Source of the DNA: Onchocerca lupi
Taxonomy: Eukaryota > Nematoda > Chromadorea > Rhabditida > Onchocercidae
DNA length: 64,000 nt
NCBI GenBank assembly: GCA_028564675.1
Contig: JAOVVO010000024.1
Span: 213,213-277,212, forward strand
Reading direction: 5' to 3'
Below are positions 1 through 12,700 of the stretch, piece by piece; within the stretch, counting starts at the first letter, position 1, and each line of letters begins with the position of its first letter. A program made the position numbers and the translations under genes. The notes beneath the pieces were generated by a model, which saw only the letters and a list, made by a program, of their open reading frames with translations, searched no databases and was not told where the DNA came from.

Positions 1-355
1 TGAATGTCGGATATGGATGGATAGATTTTTAAAAAATGAATCTCAGCGATTAAAATATGTCTTTCTCAGTCATAATGCTGTTAGACAAGAATAATCCGGA
101 AGGTTTTTGAATTCATTTCCGGATTCACTCTACACTAAGAAAAGATTCCAGATATCGTTGATAAACTATCCATTGCAAAAAAAAATTTTCAATTTTCCAT
201 TCTTCTCTTGTTGAATGAATCTGGAGTCCTACAGTTGAAAAGTTAGGCAGTGAATTTCATGTTAGATTTATAAATTAGGAATCAGCTTCCCTTCATAATA
301 GTTCTTTTTTCATTAATGGTTATATCATTCCTGGAAAAATAAGAGATTTGCATAG

Positions 356-479
356 TTTTGTGCAGAAATACACTGATCAAAGAAAAATCGAAAATTTGTT
401 GGATCATTACTATAAAAAACGATTGGAACCTTTACTGGATACTGACAGATACTGTTTCAACATCAATAGTGACAAAGAG
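356..479 (+). CDS. Coding-looking exon, unknown protein
   Basis: An open stretch lies between a plausible acceptor (CATAG) and a good donor (GAG|GTAAGT). It encodes about 41 hydrophilic residues including YTDQRKIENLLDHYYKKRLE. I do not recognise a family. No start or stop codon belongs to it, so it would be an internal exon; partner exons were not found with confidence. It could also be a relic of a degraded gene. Confidence 0.3.
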
Positions 480-984
480 GTAAGTCTGATATTGAGATAT
501 TGGCAGTATCAACTGAAATATTGACATATTTATCAGTGAGATCTCATTGTTGCAGATGTCGAGACTATTGAATGAGTGATAATATCATTATGCAAGTGAT
601 AACATATGTAGGAAGTAAAAATTGCATTTTTGTTCATCTTCCAATTGCTTGAATGCTTGAGAACAAGAAAAAAAGATGAAAACTTGAAGTTTTGATTTCA
701 AATCAGTTCCTTCCACTTTAGGATTGTTCTTTAATAAATCTTTATTTCGTGAGGAAAGAATTGCTTCAGAAAAATATAGTGGACGATGCACCATGTATAT
801 TCATACTTAATCACAACAGCAAGATGAAAATCTACAGTGGTCCGATGCTTTGGAATCAAATTGATCAAACTATATTTGAGATAAGTGGATATTTTATGAA
901 TGGGAATTTATTTAATTACGTATTAATATGAGAATATTTAAAAACGATTAATCGACAAATGATCTGCTTCTCCAGAAAGATACG

Positions 985-1197
985 GAAGGATGATATTGTA
1001 CATGACCAGTTCATGCAGCAACTGATAAATGCCTTGATTTCCAAATAACTGCATATTATTTCTTCGTCAGCTTCATTCGGGAAGAGAACAGTATGAACAA
1101 ACTTTTGACTTAAATCATGAATCAAAAAATCTTCTAGCTCGCGTAATTGTCTTCTTGTTGCAAGATCCACGATATTACTGCCAAAAGTAAGCGTGAC
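985..1197 (-). CDS. Coding-looking exon, unknown protein
   Basis: The minus strand is open here and reads like a folded protein (for example RRQLRELEDFLIHDLSQKFV followed by an acidic stretch with NEADEEIICSYLEIK). No family was recognised. It shows a vague resemblance to the minus-strand exon at 2016-2124, with an RR(Q/K)L..LE pattern after a hydrophobic lead, so the two may be diverged copies or parts of one gene. Borders are approximate. Confidence 0.3.
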
Positions 1198-1342
1198 TGA
1201 TTCCAAACCGAGCACCTTATTTCATACTTTGCTTCCTAAGTGGAATAATCTATTTAGAATACTTTTCCAGCAAGAATTCTCGAATCTTAAACACATGTCG
1301 ATCAATGTCAAATATAATTTGCTTTAGAATTCATTAGCGTCT

Positions 1343-1633
1343 TTGTTCCATATTGATAACGGCTGCAATAATATATCGACTATTGGGACGGATGAAAAAT
1401 GTTGGCAAGTGCCAAAAGAATATTTTGTATTCTGCTGCTGCTGGAGTAATCCATTTAATTGCACCTATTCACCAAAAACAGAACTTATCATTAAGAAGAA
1501 TAAAGAGGTCTGGCTAAAATTGGCTAAAACTCGAAATCCAAAAAGGGCTCTTGAAATGGAATCGATCATTTTTGGCAATAAATTTGTTGGATGGCCGTAT
1601 CATGACTTCATCTACAGCTTTCCCAAAGGCTAA
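1343..1633 (+). CDS. Small cysteine-rich protein fragment
   Basis: This open stretch ends in TAA at 1631-1633. It encodes a cysteine-rich segment with a CCC triplet (FVFCCCWSNPFNC) preceded by spaced cysteines, then a basic tail. The CCC-x-C arrangement recalls the C-terminal half of nematode small extracellular cysteine-rich proteins (ET-module/activin-receptor-like fold) and the stretches at 3230-3418 and 7133-7354. No signal peptide exon was found for it. It may be a last exon or a decayed member of the local family. Confidence 0.35.
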   Translation: MFHIDNGCNNISTIGTDEKCWQVPKEYFVFCCCWSNPFNCTYSPKTELIIKKNKEVWLKLAKTRNPKRALEMESIIFGNKFVGWPYHDFIYSFPKG

Positions 1634-2015
1634 TATTCTCATTCAGTTCAATTAAATCCAATTTAATTTTTTTGCTATTTCAAAGATGCAGCAAAAAAAC
1701 GACCAAATAAGTAAAAATTAAATCGTATCCCTTCACTGCGATTTTCATTTTTCCATAGATAATGATCTTTTAATCGATTTCTTTCCTATTAGTCTGTTTG
1801 GCGTTCCTTTTCTCTATCGATCTTAAAATATTTATAAAAGTACATATTTGCATGCTTTTGCTCAGCATGTGCTTTAACTGCATGATTGTTACACATCATG
1901 TGCTTTAGTCGTTAGATCAAAGCAAACAGAAAAGTATGACCTTTGTCCTGTCACACATTCAAGAAGTATTGGGCACGAAAGTTTCTTTAGTTTCTGATCT
2001 AAGCTTTTTGCAGAA

Positions 2016-2124
2016 TCAAAAGGAGCATATACCATTCCGGGATTGAATGAGCCGCGTTATCACTGTCTCCAAATTGAGTTTTCGACGGACCAAGAGTTCT
2101 CGAACAATTGGATCGTAATAAAAC
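2016..2124 (-). CDS. Coding-looking terminal exon, unknown protein
   Basis: After a good acceptor (TTTCAG at about 2125-2130) the minus strand encodes about 36 residues, including YYDPIVRELLVRRKLNLETV, and stops with TGA at 2016-2018. It is probably the 3' exon of a minus-strand gene whose upstream exons may include an open stretch near 2410-2590. Family unknown. Confidence 0.3.
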
Positions 2125-3229
2125 CTGAAAAAATACAATCGCGATATCGATTCTGTAAATTTACGATTACAGTCTCCTTCCAAAATAATATAAGCAAAAG
2201 GTTGGTAACGAGTATATAATTATACGGTACTGAATTACGTAACTTAATTGTTTCTCCGACTTTTCCGATTGAAATGAAATGAGTATTTACATGGAGAATG
2301 AATGGACAATGTTACTATTCATAGCAAAATAACAAATACAAAATAATAGATGCATATTTCGATTAATGACTTGGATATTCGCATAAAGGAAGAAGGTCAA
2401 GTAATTTTCAAATTCGGCAAGAGATATTTCTAAGGACATCTCCTGTATATTGATTGACATCGCGAATTCTTGCGTATTGATTAAGTTCGAAGCGACGATC
2501 ACTTAGAAAGTAGATGAAATGAACAATTGATAGCTGACATCGAAAGACTGTTTTATCAAGTCGATTTTTTTCTGACTGAATTAACGTTAGCATCAAAATA
2601 GCTATATTAATTGATTAGATAGTCTATAGAATAAACAGAAAGGATATATGCTTCGTTTTGAAAGGCTGATTAGAAATTCAAATTTTTAAGCTCATTAATA
2701 GTATTTCGTTACTGTTAAAGACAAAATACCGATTGCAAAATGATATAAAATAGCGGATAAATATATTAAAATCTTAATTATTATTTCAGGTAATGTAAAA
2801 ATATTTTGAAATCTATCTTCCCAGGAAAAAGTTTAGGGGATCAACTTTAAGACTGTGTCAATTTGAAAGAAATTCTAAAAGACTTAGAGACTAAGCAAAA
2901 GCATGTAACTAATTCGCGTTAAACTGCCAGTTTAACCGGTTCTGCTCATCCTCAGTGGAGAAATGAATCTATGAGATTGTAGAGAAGGTTTTTGAATGGT
3001 CAAATTTTGATTATTTCGTCTATTTAACTGCTTGTTAAGTCCGCAATGTTATAATAAACGAAACAATCAACTTTGTGAGGCAGATAAATGAGTTATGGAA
3101 TCACTTTAAGTGTCTGTGATACATGTCTTGTTGTTAATTCAACTGTCCCAATTGCTACAGTAGAAGAGAAATTGAAATGAAAATTCGAGGAACTTATGTT
3201 GTTTATCATTCATTCAGTGATATGATGTA

Positions 3230-3418
3230 TTCAGTTTGCAAATACAAATGGAACCAGATTATAACGAGACGTGTGCAGCAACAATATGTAGCCATACCTA
3301 TCCAAAATGTTTAAACAATATCTTTCAAAAAAACGTAACAGTCGAAACTTCTTGTTGCTGTAAGAAGGACTTATGTAGCGATCAAGATATTGTTCGAAGA
3401 AAAACTGCGAAATCGTAA
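3230..3418 (+). CDS. Small cysteine-rich extracellular-type protein, 3' exon
   Basis: After the acceptor TATTCAG the frame encodes about 62 residues ending in TAA. Cysteines are spaced as C-x4-C-x6-C, then the cluster SCCCKKDLCSD. CCC-x3-DLC is typical of small three-finger/ET-like extracellular modules expanded in nematodes. NET and NVT sequons fit secretion. A signal-peptide exon should lie upstream but was not identified. It is one of several similar plus-strand pieces in the first 7.4 kb. Confidence 0.5.
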   Translation, partial: FSLQIQMEPDYNETCAATICSHTYPKCLNNIFQKNVTVETSCCCKKDLCSDQDIVRRKTAKS

Positions 3419-3610
3419 TATTTTACCATTCATGATCGTTAGATTTGTCATTATTTTTGAGCCGGATTTCCAGAACCTTTAAATTTACCTCTCAGATAGT
3501 CCTTTTTTTTCTGATTTAATTTTTTAGTAAAAACTTGAATTTGATCTAAGTATTATATTTGAGAGGATAATAAAGGAGAAAGAAGGAAAAGATCAAAAAA
3601 GATACAAATG

Positions 3611-3752
3611 GACAGTATATATTAGAGATAATGAGTAATAAAAAGGTGATCGATCTAAATCCAAAGTTTCCTGGCAGTTGATCATCATTGATCTATTCGA
3701 CAAGTCTGAAATTCGGTAATCATTACCTCCAATATATACTGTCATTATCTCT
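3611..3752. repeat. Permuted inverted repeat
   Basis: The 3611-3634 segment (GACAGTATATATT next to AGAGATAATGA) and the 3731-3752 segment contain complementary copies of the same two blocks. The blocks are in the order that lets each pair across the 100-bp spacer but not both at once. It may be the remnant of a small inverted-repeat element. Seen by eye only. Confidence 0.45.
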
Positions 3753-3798
3753 AGTACTTTTTTCTGCGAAAAAAAAAAAGTAAATTTGTTTTTTTCAG

Positions 3799-4331
3799 TA
3801 CTTTCACTTCATGTTATCATCAATCATCAGCATACTTGCGAACGGGTTTAGTTGGAGCTGCAGAATGTGTAAGAAGTTTTGATTTTCAGTCTCGAACAGA
3901 AATTTTCATGAATGAGCGTAAGCTCATCAGATACACATTAACTCAACAGTCAATGCTTACCAGTGACAGGTTAATTCATTCGCTTGTAAGAAATTTCAAC
4001 CTATTCGGAAGTTTAGGAACGTTGGAATCTGAATTTATACATGTAAGTTAGCATAATTCTTCTCCACTTAGAAAAACGCGCTCCCATTGCTGTAAAAGAT
4101 AAGCGAATTATAACAAATTTGTTCAATTTTGTTTCATCCAATTCATGTGTAGCATTTTTTTCAAAATTTGCTGACAATGAATGTATCTAAGAAAGAATAT
4201 CCAGAAATGGATATTTCGAATTCTTGGGAATGTAAATATTTCTTAATTTAAAATTTTTTCAATGCAGTTGTTGTCCTCAGATGTATCTAATAGACATCCT
4301 GATAATGACCGTTATTAAGATGGGAATCTAA
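3799..4331 (+). CDS. Candidate two-exon 3' end of an unknown gene
   Basis: The first exon (3799-4041) lies between a strong acceptor (TTTTTTTCAG) and donor (CAT|GTAAGT). It encodes about 80 residues, among them RTGLVGAAECVRSFDFQSRT. A second exon (4281-4331), after TCCTCAG, joins in phase 0 and encodes a short hydrophobic tail ending in TAA. I do not recognise the product. The matching phases and good splice sites support a real or recently decayed gene; the 5' part is missing. Confidence 0.35.
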
Positions 4332-5409
4332 AGATTCCAAAGCAAATAGTCCAAGTTTTAATAAAATTTAGAAAATAACGTATAGTAAAGGTAATTATAT
4401 TTCTTTTTTTTTTTCTTTTGTTTTTATATTTCAAATTCCGATGCAGTGAGTATTTATGAATACTTAACATTTAACTGCTGGTTTTACTAGGGAATTTCAG
4501 CAAAAAGAACAGATTTCTGGATAGCAGAATGTTGCTAATAAATGATTGCATCAACAACCCATTATATTAGCTACAACGGCCAAAGCGTAACATTAAGAAA
4601 ACGAATTATTGATTTTAAAAATTTCCACCTTAAGAATCTTATTTTAAGTTATTTTTATTCATAAGTTTTTCTGATTCCTCCATTTCTTCAATTTTTTTCT
4701 TTTTTGCTAGGCAATTGTTTCAATGTCTTAAACAAATCCTTTCAGATTTTATCTGTAACCTCTACTTTTACTTGGTAGGCATTTGCATCATTTTCTTGTT
4801 AAAAATCTATTGATTAGCTGCAAAGAAAGTTTGCTTATTAATTTTCTCGAAAACAGAATTCAGCATGGATAATGAGCACAACTTTGGTAAAATAAAATCT
4901 GCAAAAGGTGATACTAGAATATAATCGCTTCTCATTCGAGATTATTATTCTTTAACAGTTCGGTCGGCGACTACTAATGCAAGAGCTCTCCTTAAGACAG
5001 CCTCAAAATTGTTTTCATAACCCTCTCAACATTGTCATAAATATTGCCTCACTTGATAAGTACTCATTTTTTTAGAGTCATAAAGAACATGTTAAGCTTC
5101 CAATGTAGTTGAGAGATCTTGCGATTTTCTAAATTCTGATTTGTGATGCGTGTTGCCTTTGAAAATAAGGATTTGTATGATTTAAAATGAATTGACGCTT
5201 TCTGAATACTATCAAAAAAAGAAACAAATTCATATTATGATATTTCCAACGCTAATAATTTCTTGAAGAATTTTTCTCTTCTGCTGCTTCAGTGAATCTA
5301 ATCGACGACATACAGCTTGTTCTTTTTTATTCAAATTAAAACAAGGCGAATAAATTTTTGCTTTTAGAAAAAAGAAAAAATGTAAGAAAGAAATTATTAC
5401 ATTGAATTT

Positions 5410-5921
5410 CTATGAGATGAATGGAACTTGGTGATAAGAAAGATAAGAGAAGCAAAGAGGAAAGAGAGTTAAGATGGCTAGGCAGGATAAGGATGAGTTG
5501 ACCTTTTGAACTTCCATTCTTTTATCTTTCGGCTTGCTATCATTGTAGAAAAAGGAATCTAACGTGCACCATTCATCACACACATCCATTAGAAGACCCA
5601 TACTGTCATTTAAACACAAGTTTTGAAAGCGAAAGGACCATCTTTCAATACTATTCTTGCACATGTGAAACGAAAAAGATTAATGCTCGATCAGTAAGTT
5701 CATTACTAACATACTCAGAATAGCGTGTCACATCCTTCTAATCTATTCTCACATCCCTGGATGACGCGCATCTTGCGTGAACAGGTTTTGGATGATAGAA
5801 GAGTAAAATAATCGAAGTTGTTTGGATTCTTCGAACTTTTTGTCAGTCTGTTGAGTTCAGGAACAATGCGATGTCGGACTGGATGCTCAGATATTCTCTG
5901 CAAAGGATTGGAATCGGCCAA
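5410..5921 (-). CDS. Candidate cysteine-rich, C-terminally hydrophobic protein
   Basis: Two neighbouring minus-strand open stretches, 5715-5921 and 5410-5664, look coding. The first includes the spaced cysteines of KTCSRKMRVIQGCENRLEGC. The second contains LMDVCDEWC and ends in about 18 hydrophobic residues before the stop, like a GPI-anchor signal. A helical cysteine-rich surface protein (GFR/GAS1-like) is one guess from cysteine spacing only. I could not join the stretches: the first reaches an in-frame TGA at its best donor. Either the junction lies elsewhere or the gene is broken. Confidence 0.3.
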
Positions 5922-6556
5922 CTTGCTTTTTTACCAATACCACTGCCCGTCGTCCTCTATATATTTTTGGAAAAGAAATTCCCATGGATAGCTTTCAAAA
6001 AATTTCTGAACATGTATGGTTGATTGTGCTGTTATTACTAAACAAGAAGAAAGCAATGAAATGAAGCAAGTATGATCAGAATAAAATTTTCATTCCAAAA
6101 TTTATGACAGTAATCATTTGGTTATCTTCTAGAAAACGATAGAAACACCAATTTGTGTGATGGCTTTATCGATCAGCAACTTTGGCCTGTTTTATCGGCT
6201 TCACACATTCCATTACCCTCATTTCCAATTTGAAAATGAAATTCCGGCAAAACGTTTTTCTGTCACCAAAGAGAAAACTTTTTCAACTTATACAACACTG
6301 TGTAAGAGCAACAGAACTATGTCATGCAACAGTATGATTATTCTATTTTAATTTTTCATAACAACGCTCTCCTCATGATTGACTGTCAGTTTAGCGTGGT
6401 TATAATGGTGCTTTGCTGAAAAGTAGGAAAAGCAAATAGAAGATGATTTTGTATCGATTGAGTAAGATTTGGAACTATGCAAAGTGATCCATGAATTTCG
6501 CATCATTTTTCAAAAGCTTTCACTGGGAAAAAGTGTAATTTACAGATAACATAGAT

Positions 6557-6780
6557 TTGATAAGACATCTGCTTACCTATGTGATACATATCCATTCCAA
6601 AACAATGATACCACAGTCTTATGATCGATGCACTGTATTTGAAAACACAAAGCGAATAGAAAAGTGTTCGTCATCATTGGGATGTTACTCCTTCACTCGT
6701 CTTGATACAGGAGAAGTAATGGTCAGTAAAGGTTTCGTATTTCGTGATGGAGGAAACAATCTAAACTATAAACTGTTTTC
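6557..6780 (+). CDS. ET-module-like cysteine-rich fragment
   Basis: The frame contains a segment with C-x12-C-x5-GCYSFTRLDTGE followed by V-x-KG. This matches the general plan of nematode ET modules (C...C....CY...T...G.....KGC), except that the expected last cysteine is phenylalanine (KGF). It sits just upstream of the complete gene at 6821-7354 and may be the last exon of a separate, possibly decayed, paralogue. Confidence 0.35.
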
Positions 6781-6820
6781 TAATGCAAACCATCAGAATT
6801 TTAATTTCACGGAGATCCTT

Positions 6821-7354
6821 ATGAAATTTACAACATTTTTACTTATACTTCATCTTGTCATTTTATTTCATGCTCAGAAATCCGGTATATAACTATCACT
6901 TACTAATAATGCATGAATGTCACATACTATTGCCCTAAATTTCTATTAGTAACTGGAAATAAGCATGAAACTATAGGAACAATTTCAAATGATCAGGATG
7001 ATAACACAGTGGTACCTAAAGTAATTGGCCGCAACATCTGTCGCAAAAAGAGAATCTTCATCGGATGAGGAATGTCTATAAGATATGAAATTTAGAAGAA
7101 TTCGTCAGTAAATGAAATCAAATCAATTTCAGACCGGCTGTGTGGATCAAATACCAGCATTAGTGAGAAAGCTTCCGAACTTATCACCTCTTGCATGGTG
7201 TCGCCAAATAACTTATCAAGAAAATAAATACAGATGCAGAGCTTACAAAGGGACCACCAACTTGACAACAAGTGGAATCTTGTGCTGCTGTCAAAAGGAC
7301 TGCTTCATCATGTCTGCGTTTCTCCGTACTTCTTTTTCAAACAAAAAACCCTAA
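6821..7354 (+). CDS. Secreted small cysteine-rich protein, 118 aa, unknown function
   Basis: The three exons fit together by phase: 6821-6884, 6950-7020 and 7133-7354 (TAA). Exon 1 starts with ATG and encodes a clear signal peptide, MKFTTFLLILHLVILFHAQ. Exon 2 is acidic and polar. Exon 3 carries the cysteine module: C-x20-C, RC, then ILCCCQKDC near the end, resembling three-finger/ET-type extracellular modules common in nematodes, though not a textbook match. An NLTT sequon fits secretion. It is the best-resolved member of a local group of similar pieces (1343-1633, 3230-3418, 6557-6780). Filarial excretory-secretory proteins often have this size and layout, but no function is assigned. Confidence 0.65.
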
Positions 7355-9704
7355 ACCGACATTTCACAAAGATAATTTGAGAGCATTAAAGCAGGTGAAG
7401 ACATTTTCAGAAATTTCAATGAGCAAAAGAAGCAGTATTTAGACGGCCAAGCCCGGATTAACTGATTCTTGACACGCATCTGAATCGCTTTAAGAAGATC
7501 CAGATGTAGCCATATCCATCAAGGGACACGTCCTTGTCCCTGATCCTATCCTAGTGCATATATCATCAATTAACTTACTACAGGAAATACTATATAACCC
7601 TAATGACTTTACTGGATCCATTTCCACGCTTCACTATGACTGTCCTAACATCAATGAGTAATGTCAGAGATATGATCATTGAATGACTAGGCTCATCTAT
7701 TCTGATGACTTATTTTGTGCGATGATTTTAATATTAAAACTATTGTTCAGCATGCTAATGTAATTAATATAGAAAAATAAAATAAAAACAAATAATTTTT
7801 TAGCTCTAAATATCTGCGCGAATTATTGAGCCTTGATCTCCTCCTTTTCTAAAACTTTAAATAATCATTTTCAAATCTTAACTATTACATCTATCAAAAA
7901 AGCAACTACTAAGTAGCCTATTGCAATTCAAATTTTAGGATGGATGAAGATGAATATGGTTTCAATCCCTTCGAAATTGGGTTTAGAAGTTGATATGCTT
8001 GTTCATTTTCTACAGTTTGATGGTTATTTTACATTTTTTTTACCGAATTTTTTTATATTGACTGCATGAATAAACTTTGTTTCTACAAAAATTATAGCCA
8101 AAACGTGTTCAATCAATATTTAAATTATTCGGAACATTCATCGGCAATGATTTAGCAAGGAAAACATCATCAGCTCCATTCACGAATGATCCAATTATCA
8201 CATTCAATACCATTTCCTAGCAGAGTTGCAACAGCTGAACTATTCTTTTTACTTCATATTCTATATGCGGTTTGGATTGATATTAAATCATATTTCAAAT
8301 ATTTACCCGACTAAACATTGCTAAACAATTCTACTTGCGATAAAATATCTGCCAAAAATTTTATATAGATAATCGAAAAACTTAAACTGAAAAATTAAAC
8401 ATTGAAAAAATCTACCTAACATCTATATCGATTGCAGAGTAATAATTTTTCAAGATATCTGAATCAGATGTGTAACAGAAATAAGTTTCGTCTAGAATAC
8501 AGAACTTCGTATTGTTTTTAGCTCAGCTCTTTTGAAAGCATTGCCTTTGAGATGGGCTGCAAAAAATAAAACCAAAAAAAAAAAGAAAAATTTGACTCAT
8601 GAGTTCTGACAGGTATCGTTGTGCAAAATAAATGAAAGTAAAGGGATCAATTCATTAACACAAATTATTTTTTCAATGAGGAAAGACATGTTAAGTGATA
8701 GAGACAACCCAAAAAGGAACTTTTGCTTAATTTGAAAATTGCAATAAAAGCTTTTTAAATAAATTAGCCTTTGATTCATTTTCTTATAAGTTGAAATTTA
8801 CCACTGAAATGAATTCGCATAATCAATAGCATTTTAAACCATATCGCTTCTTTAGAAACTCTGATCATTAGCGATTAAATTTCATATGCTAACATTTCAA
8901 ATCAATCAGAAGATTTGCAAATAGTATTGAACCTTGAAATAATTATAATTAATAGACAATAAATTCAAGAATATAGAAACAAGATGAAAAAGTATAAATA
9001 AGTCAAACAAAATAAAATTAAATTAAGAAAGTGTAGAGAAGAAAAAATTCGAAACTTTTTTTTTTATTTAAAAGTTGAAAGCCTCGCTCATTATATGCAT
9101 AAGGCCAGAAAAACAACTGCTGCATTTACAAAACATCTAGAATTAAAATGAACGAAAATGGAATGGTTTTGAATGAAATTTGAGAAACTAAAATACGAAT
9201 CAGAAATAAATGAAGGACCTCAAGCAGCCAAAAATGTTAATAATGTGCAATGGAATAAATTAAATACAACCTGAATAAATTTTTCACTGCGCCAATAAGA
9301 ACTATTTCGATAATTTAAGATACAAAATTGACAATGATTGCTAAATTCAACACTTATATAGCTTAACATAATCAAAATTTTTTGAAAACTTTATAAATGA
9401 TGAAGCACAAATTAAAATCATTTCACGATTATTACTAATTCAAATATATCTATAAAGCATAAGAGAATCTTCAAGTGTATGTAAAGGAGAAAATTCTAAC
9501 TTGGAAAAAATTGAAACTGTTAAAAGTCAGCGTATTTTCGGCGTCAGTAAAGCACAACTTTAAAATACAGTAAAAATGAACGATAAAGAATCTTTATGGA
9601 AATCCTGCATTCCTTTATAATTAAATAATTTTTCAAGTATTTTTTGGATAGGACGAAAATAATATTCCTATAATCTGGATCTGGATTTCTAAACAAGCAG
9701 TCAT
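7355..9704. other. No gene recognised
   Basis: The region is very AT-rich with short frames only. A slightly less AT-rich island at about 7440-7570 could be a degraded repeat or exon, but no protein family was recognised. Downstream it borders the 3' end of the TEX2-like gene. Confidence 0.5.
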
Positions 9705-12700
9705 TCAGCAATTGTAACCACCATTTAAAAGTTCATTACCACTCATTACAGGAACGATAAGATCATCCATATTTGGACACACCAGATTTTTTTCCAACAA
9801 TAAGCGAAGCTTATTTTCAATCCAACTGGAGACAGTACTCATATCTACCAATCTGTCACCTACTTGGGGAACACTTCTGATGGAAAGTTCCGGCGGAGTA
9901 CGAAACGCATACCTGAAATTTTCAAATTTAAAAAAAAAAAAAATTTCAAAAAAAAAAATTTTCCTAAATATTCAGAATTCTTTTCAGATTTTAAAATTTC
10001 AAAAAAAAAAGTCAAAGTGCACACTGAAGAATAAGACGATTTACCAAAGTCTATCAGAAGGAGGTGGCGGAATGTTAATCGTCATAAGACCCTCCAAGCA
10101 TATTACATCGACATTTAGCAATAAACGTGTCGATGATATACCCTCCATCATCTAAATTGGAATAAGTATTTTCTTTGCAATGATGTTTCAAATTCTTTTG
10201 TTAGAACAGAAGATAATCAGGTGCGTATGCTGATTAGTATATGAAGAAGAATGAATAAACTTTTCCAAGTAGTAAGTGTCGGATATTTACTACTCGGAAA
10301 AGTAGCAAACTAAAACAGAAAATAATAAATAAAAAAAATTAAGGACTTAAATATTTTCATATCGAAAAGGACAGATTCTTGTAAATCAAACAATGATGAA
10401 AATGCATCACTTTCATGTAAGTACAAGGAACTAAAATTAATGGAAATGCAACAATTTTAAGGTATTATTAGATTACATAAGATCTAGAGGCCTACGAATG
10501 AGAGAGAAAAACAAACTTTTTTTACAGCTCTGAATTCGGAGGCACCTTGAAATATATTACTACTAGCTATTTTATCGACCACATTCAGTAACTTTTTACC
10601 CGTACTCTCTCTGGCAACCTGAGCGCTGAAAAAAATATATTTTAAAAGATTTGATCAAAACGAGAATGTCGAACGAAGTAATCATACTAAGAACAGGTTT
10701 GATTTTGAAATGTCCCGAAAATGAACTAACTTCTCCATTTTAGAACCAAAATCTTCATCAGGACTATTTTCAGGAGATTCTGGTAGGTCCGAGTCAGAAT
10801 AGTGATGAACGCGCACTGGGATCTTCAGTTTGCTAACCTAAAGTCAAAACGATTCTTCATTTAACTTTCTGCACTCAAAAAAATCCTTCAAGTTTGATAC
10901 CAGCATAAAGCAATACCTTTCTGAATTCTCCATTTTTGCCCATTCCTTCCTTTAATCTCATTAAATTGACTTTTGTTTCCAATGTTAAATGGATCCTACC
11001 GCGATATTTCAACTACAAAGAAAGAATATGTTTTCATTTATTATTAATATGCCTTTATTCTATTTTAAATCAATTAAACTACTCCAATAGCACTTATCAG
11101 CAAAAAATAATTCATTAAACACAAAAACTGAAAATGTAGAAGTTGTTTTAAGTCTATATATATATAGTTTATATATATATATATAAAATAGAAAATACCT
11201 CAAAATCAATCCAAAGACCCCAGTCATCCAGAATAGGTGAATGAAGAGCGACAATTTCAGGTGGAGTAGTGCCCAAATCCAATTTAGAAAGTTCCAAGGT
11301 TTCGATAAAGTAAGGCAACTGAAAACAAATAGCAGAATTATCTCTCTGAATCATTAGAATGAAATTTTAATCAACATAAATAACTTATACTTTAAATTTA
11401 AAATCAAATGAAAAAGTTGTCAAACCAAAATTAATTGGCAAAAAAAAATCTAAATAGTTATTTCTCAGTAAATCATTCGTTTGGATTTAACATTAGATTT
11501 TCAATTTTTAGTTACGGTTTTTTTCTACTTTTCGCGCTGCTACAATTTGGTATTGAGTATTCTGAAGAAATATATATAATGAATAGTTTACAAAAATTAC
11601 TATACAGAATATATTAATTTTCATCAAACAGTTTTCAACATCTTATATATGTAAGACAACATTAAGATATTTCAAAATAGTCATAAACTAACGTGAAGAG
11701 TGGCTAATTTGGACTGGATTTTATCCTGCACTTGTTTGCACCAATATGCATCTCGACAAAAATCATAAAATATTCTGGAATATATTTTGCAAATTTTAGT
11801 AAGTTATGAGAAATAATCACTTTCTGGGAAACAATAACAAGTGATAAAAAGAAGCACTTGTTATTTTTTAGAAACTTTTCATTTCATGTAAGATATTTGA
11901 TTAATCATCTAGAAATTCAATACCCCCCAAAAAAAAGATAGATAAAATTCGAACCTAGCAGCTAAAGCGTTTACAGACATAACAAGCTGTGAATTACTGT
12001 CAGTTTTACCATGACTCCATTTGTTACGTCCCAAATCCATGTATATAATATTGCTATCGGATCGTTTTTTGTTCTCCTCACGTGAAGTTTTGAGAATTTC
12101 ATTAATACATCTGGGCAGAAATGGAATGATTGCATTTCAAAAAAAAATCGAAAAACTAAAAATTTTATTCAAAATTAATATATTTGAAAAATTCAAGATT
12201 CATACCTATTGAACTGTACACGATTGCTGACATAAAGGAAATATTCCAAATTCAATTTCAACGAATCTGAGTCCGCAGATGATAAAGGAAGTGAAAAACG
12301 ACGATCTAATGAGACTTCTTTTATATCACTTCTTGGAAGCTGCAACATTATTTCCTATATCAAAAACTCTAGTCATTTGTGCAAATATTTTCAAATAAAT
12401 CATTTAACGACTCATTGCAACGATCATTACAGTCATCTTTTGGTCTATGTAACTGACTCATCTACAAGCCAATTATCTATTTGTCAATTAATCATTTCCA
12501 TATACATATTGGCTATGTGGATAATTCAGATTAACTGACTTATTCAGTTGAAATTTTCAAACCTTGCTGAATTAATGATAGATTTTATTTCCTTCCATTT
12601 ACCTAATTTGTGGCTATAATGATGAGATTGAAAATTGGATTCTATAACAATGTTTATAAAATTCAAAGCAAAATATTGTCTAAATCAACCGTTATTTTTG

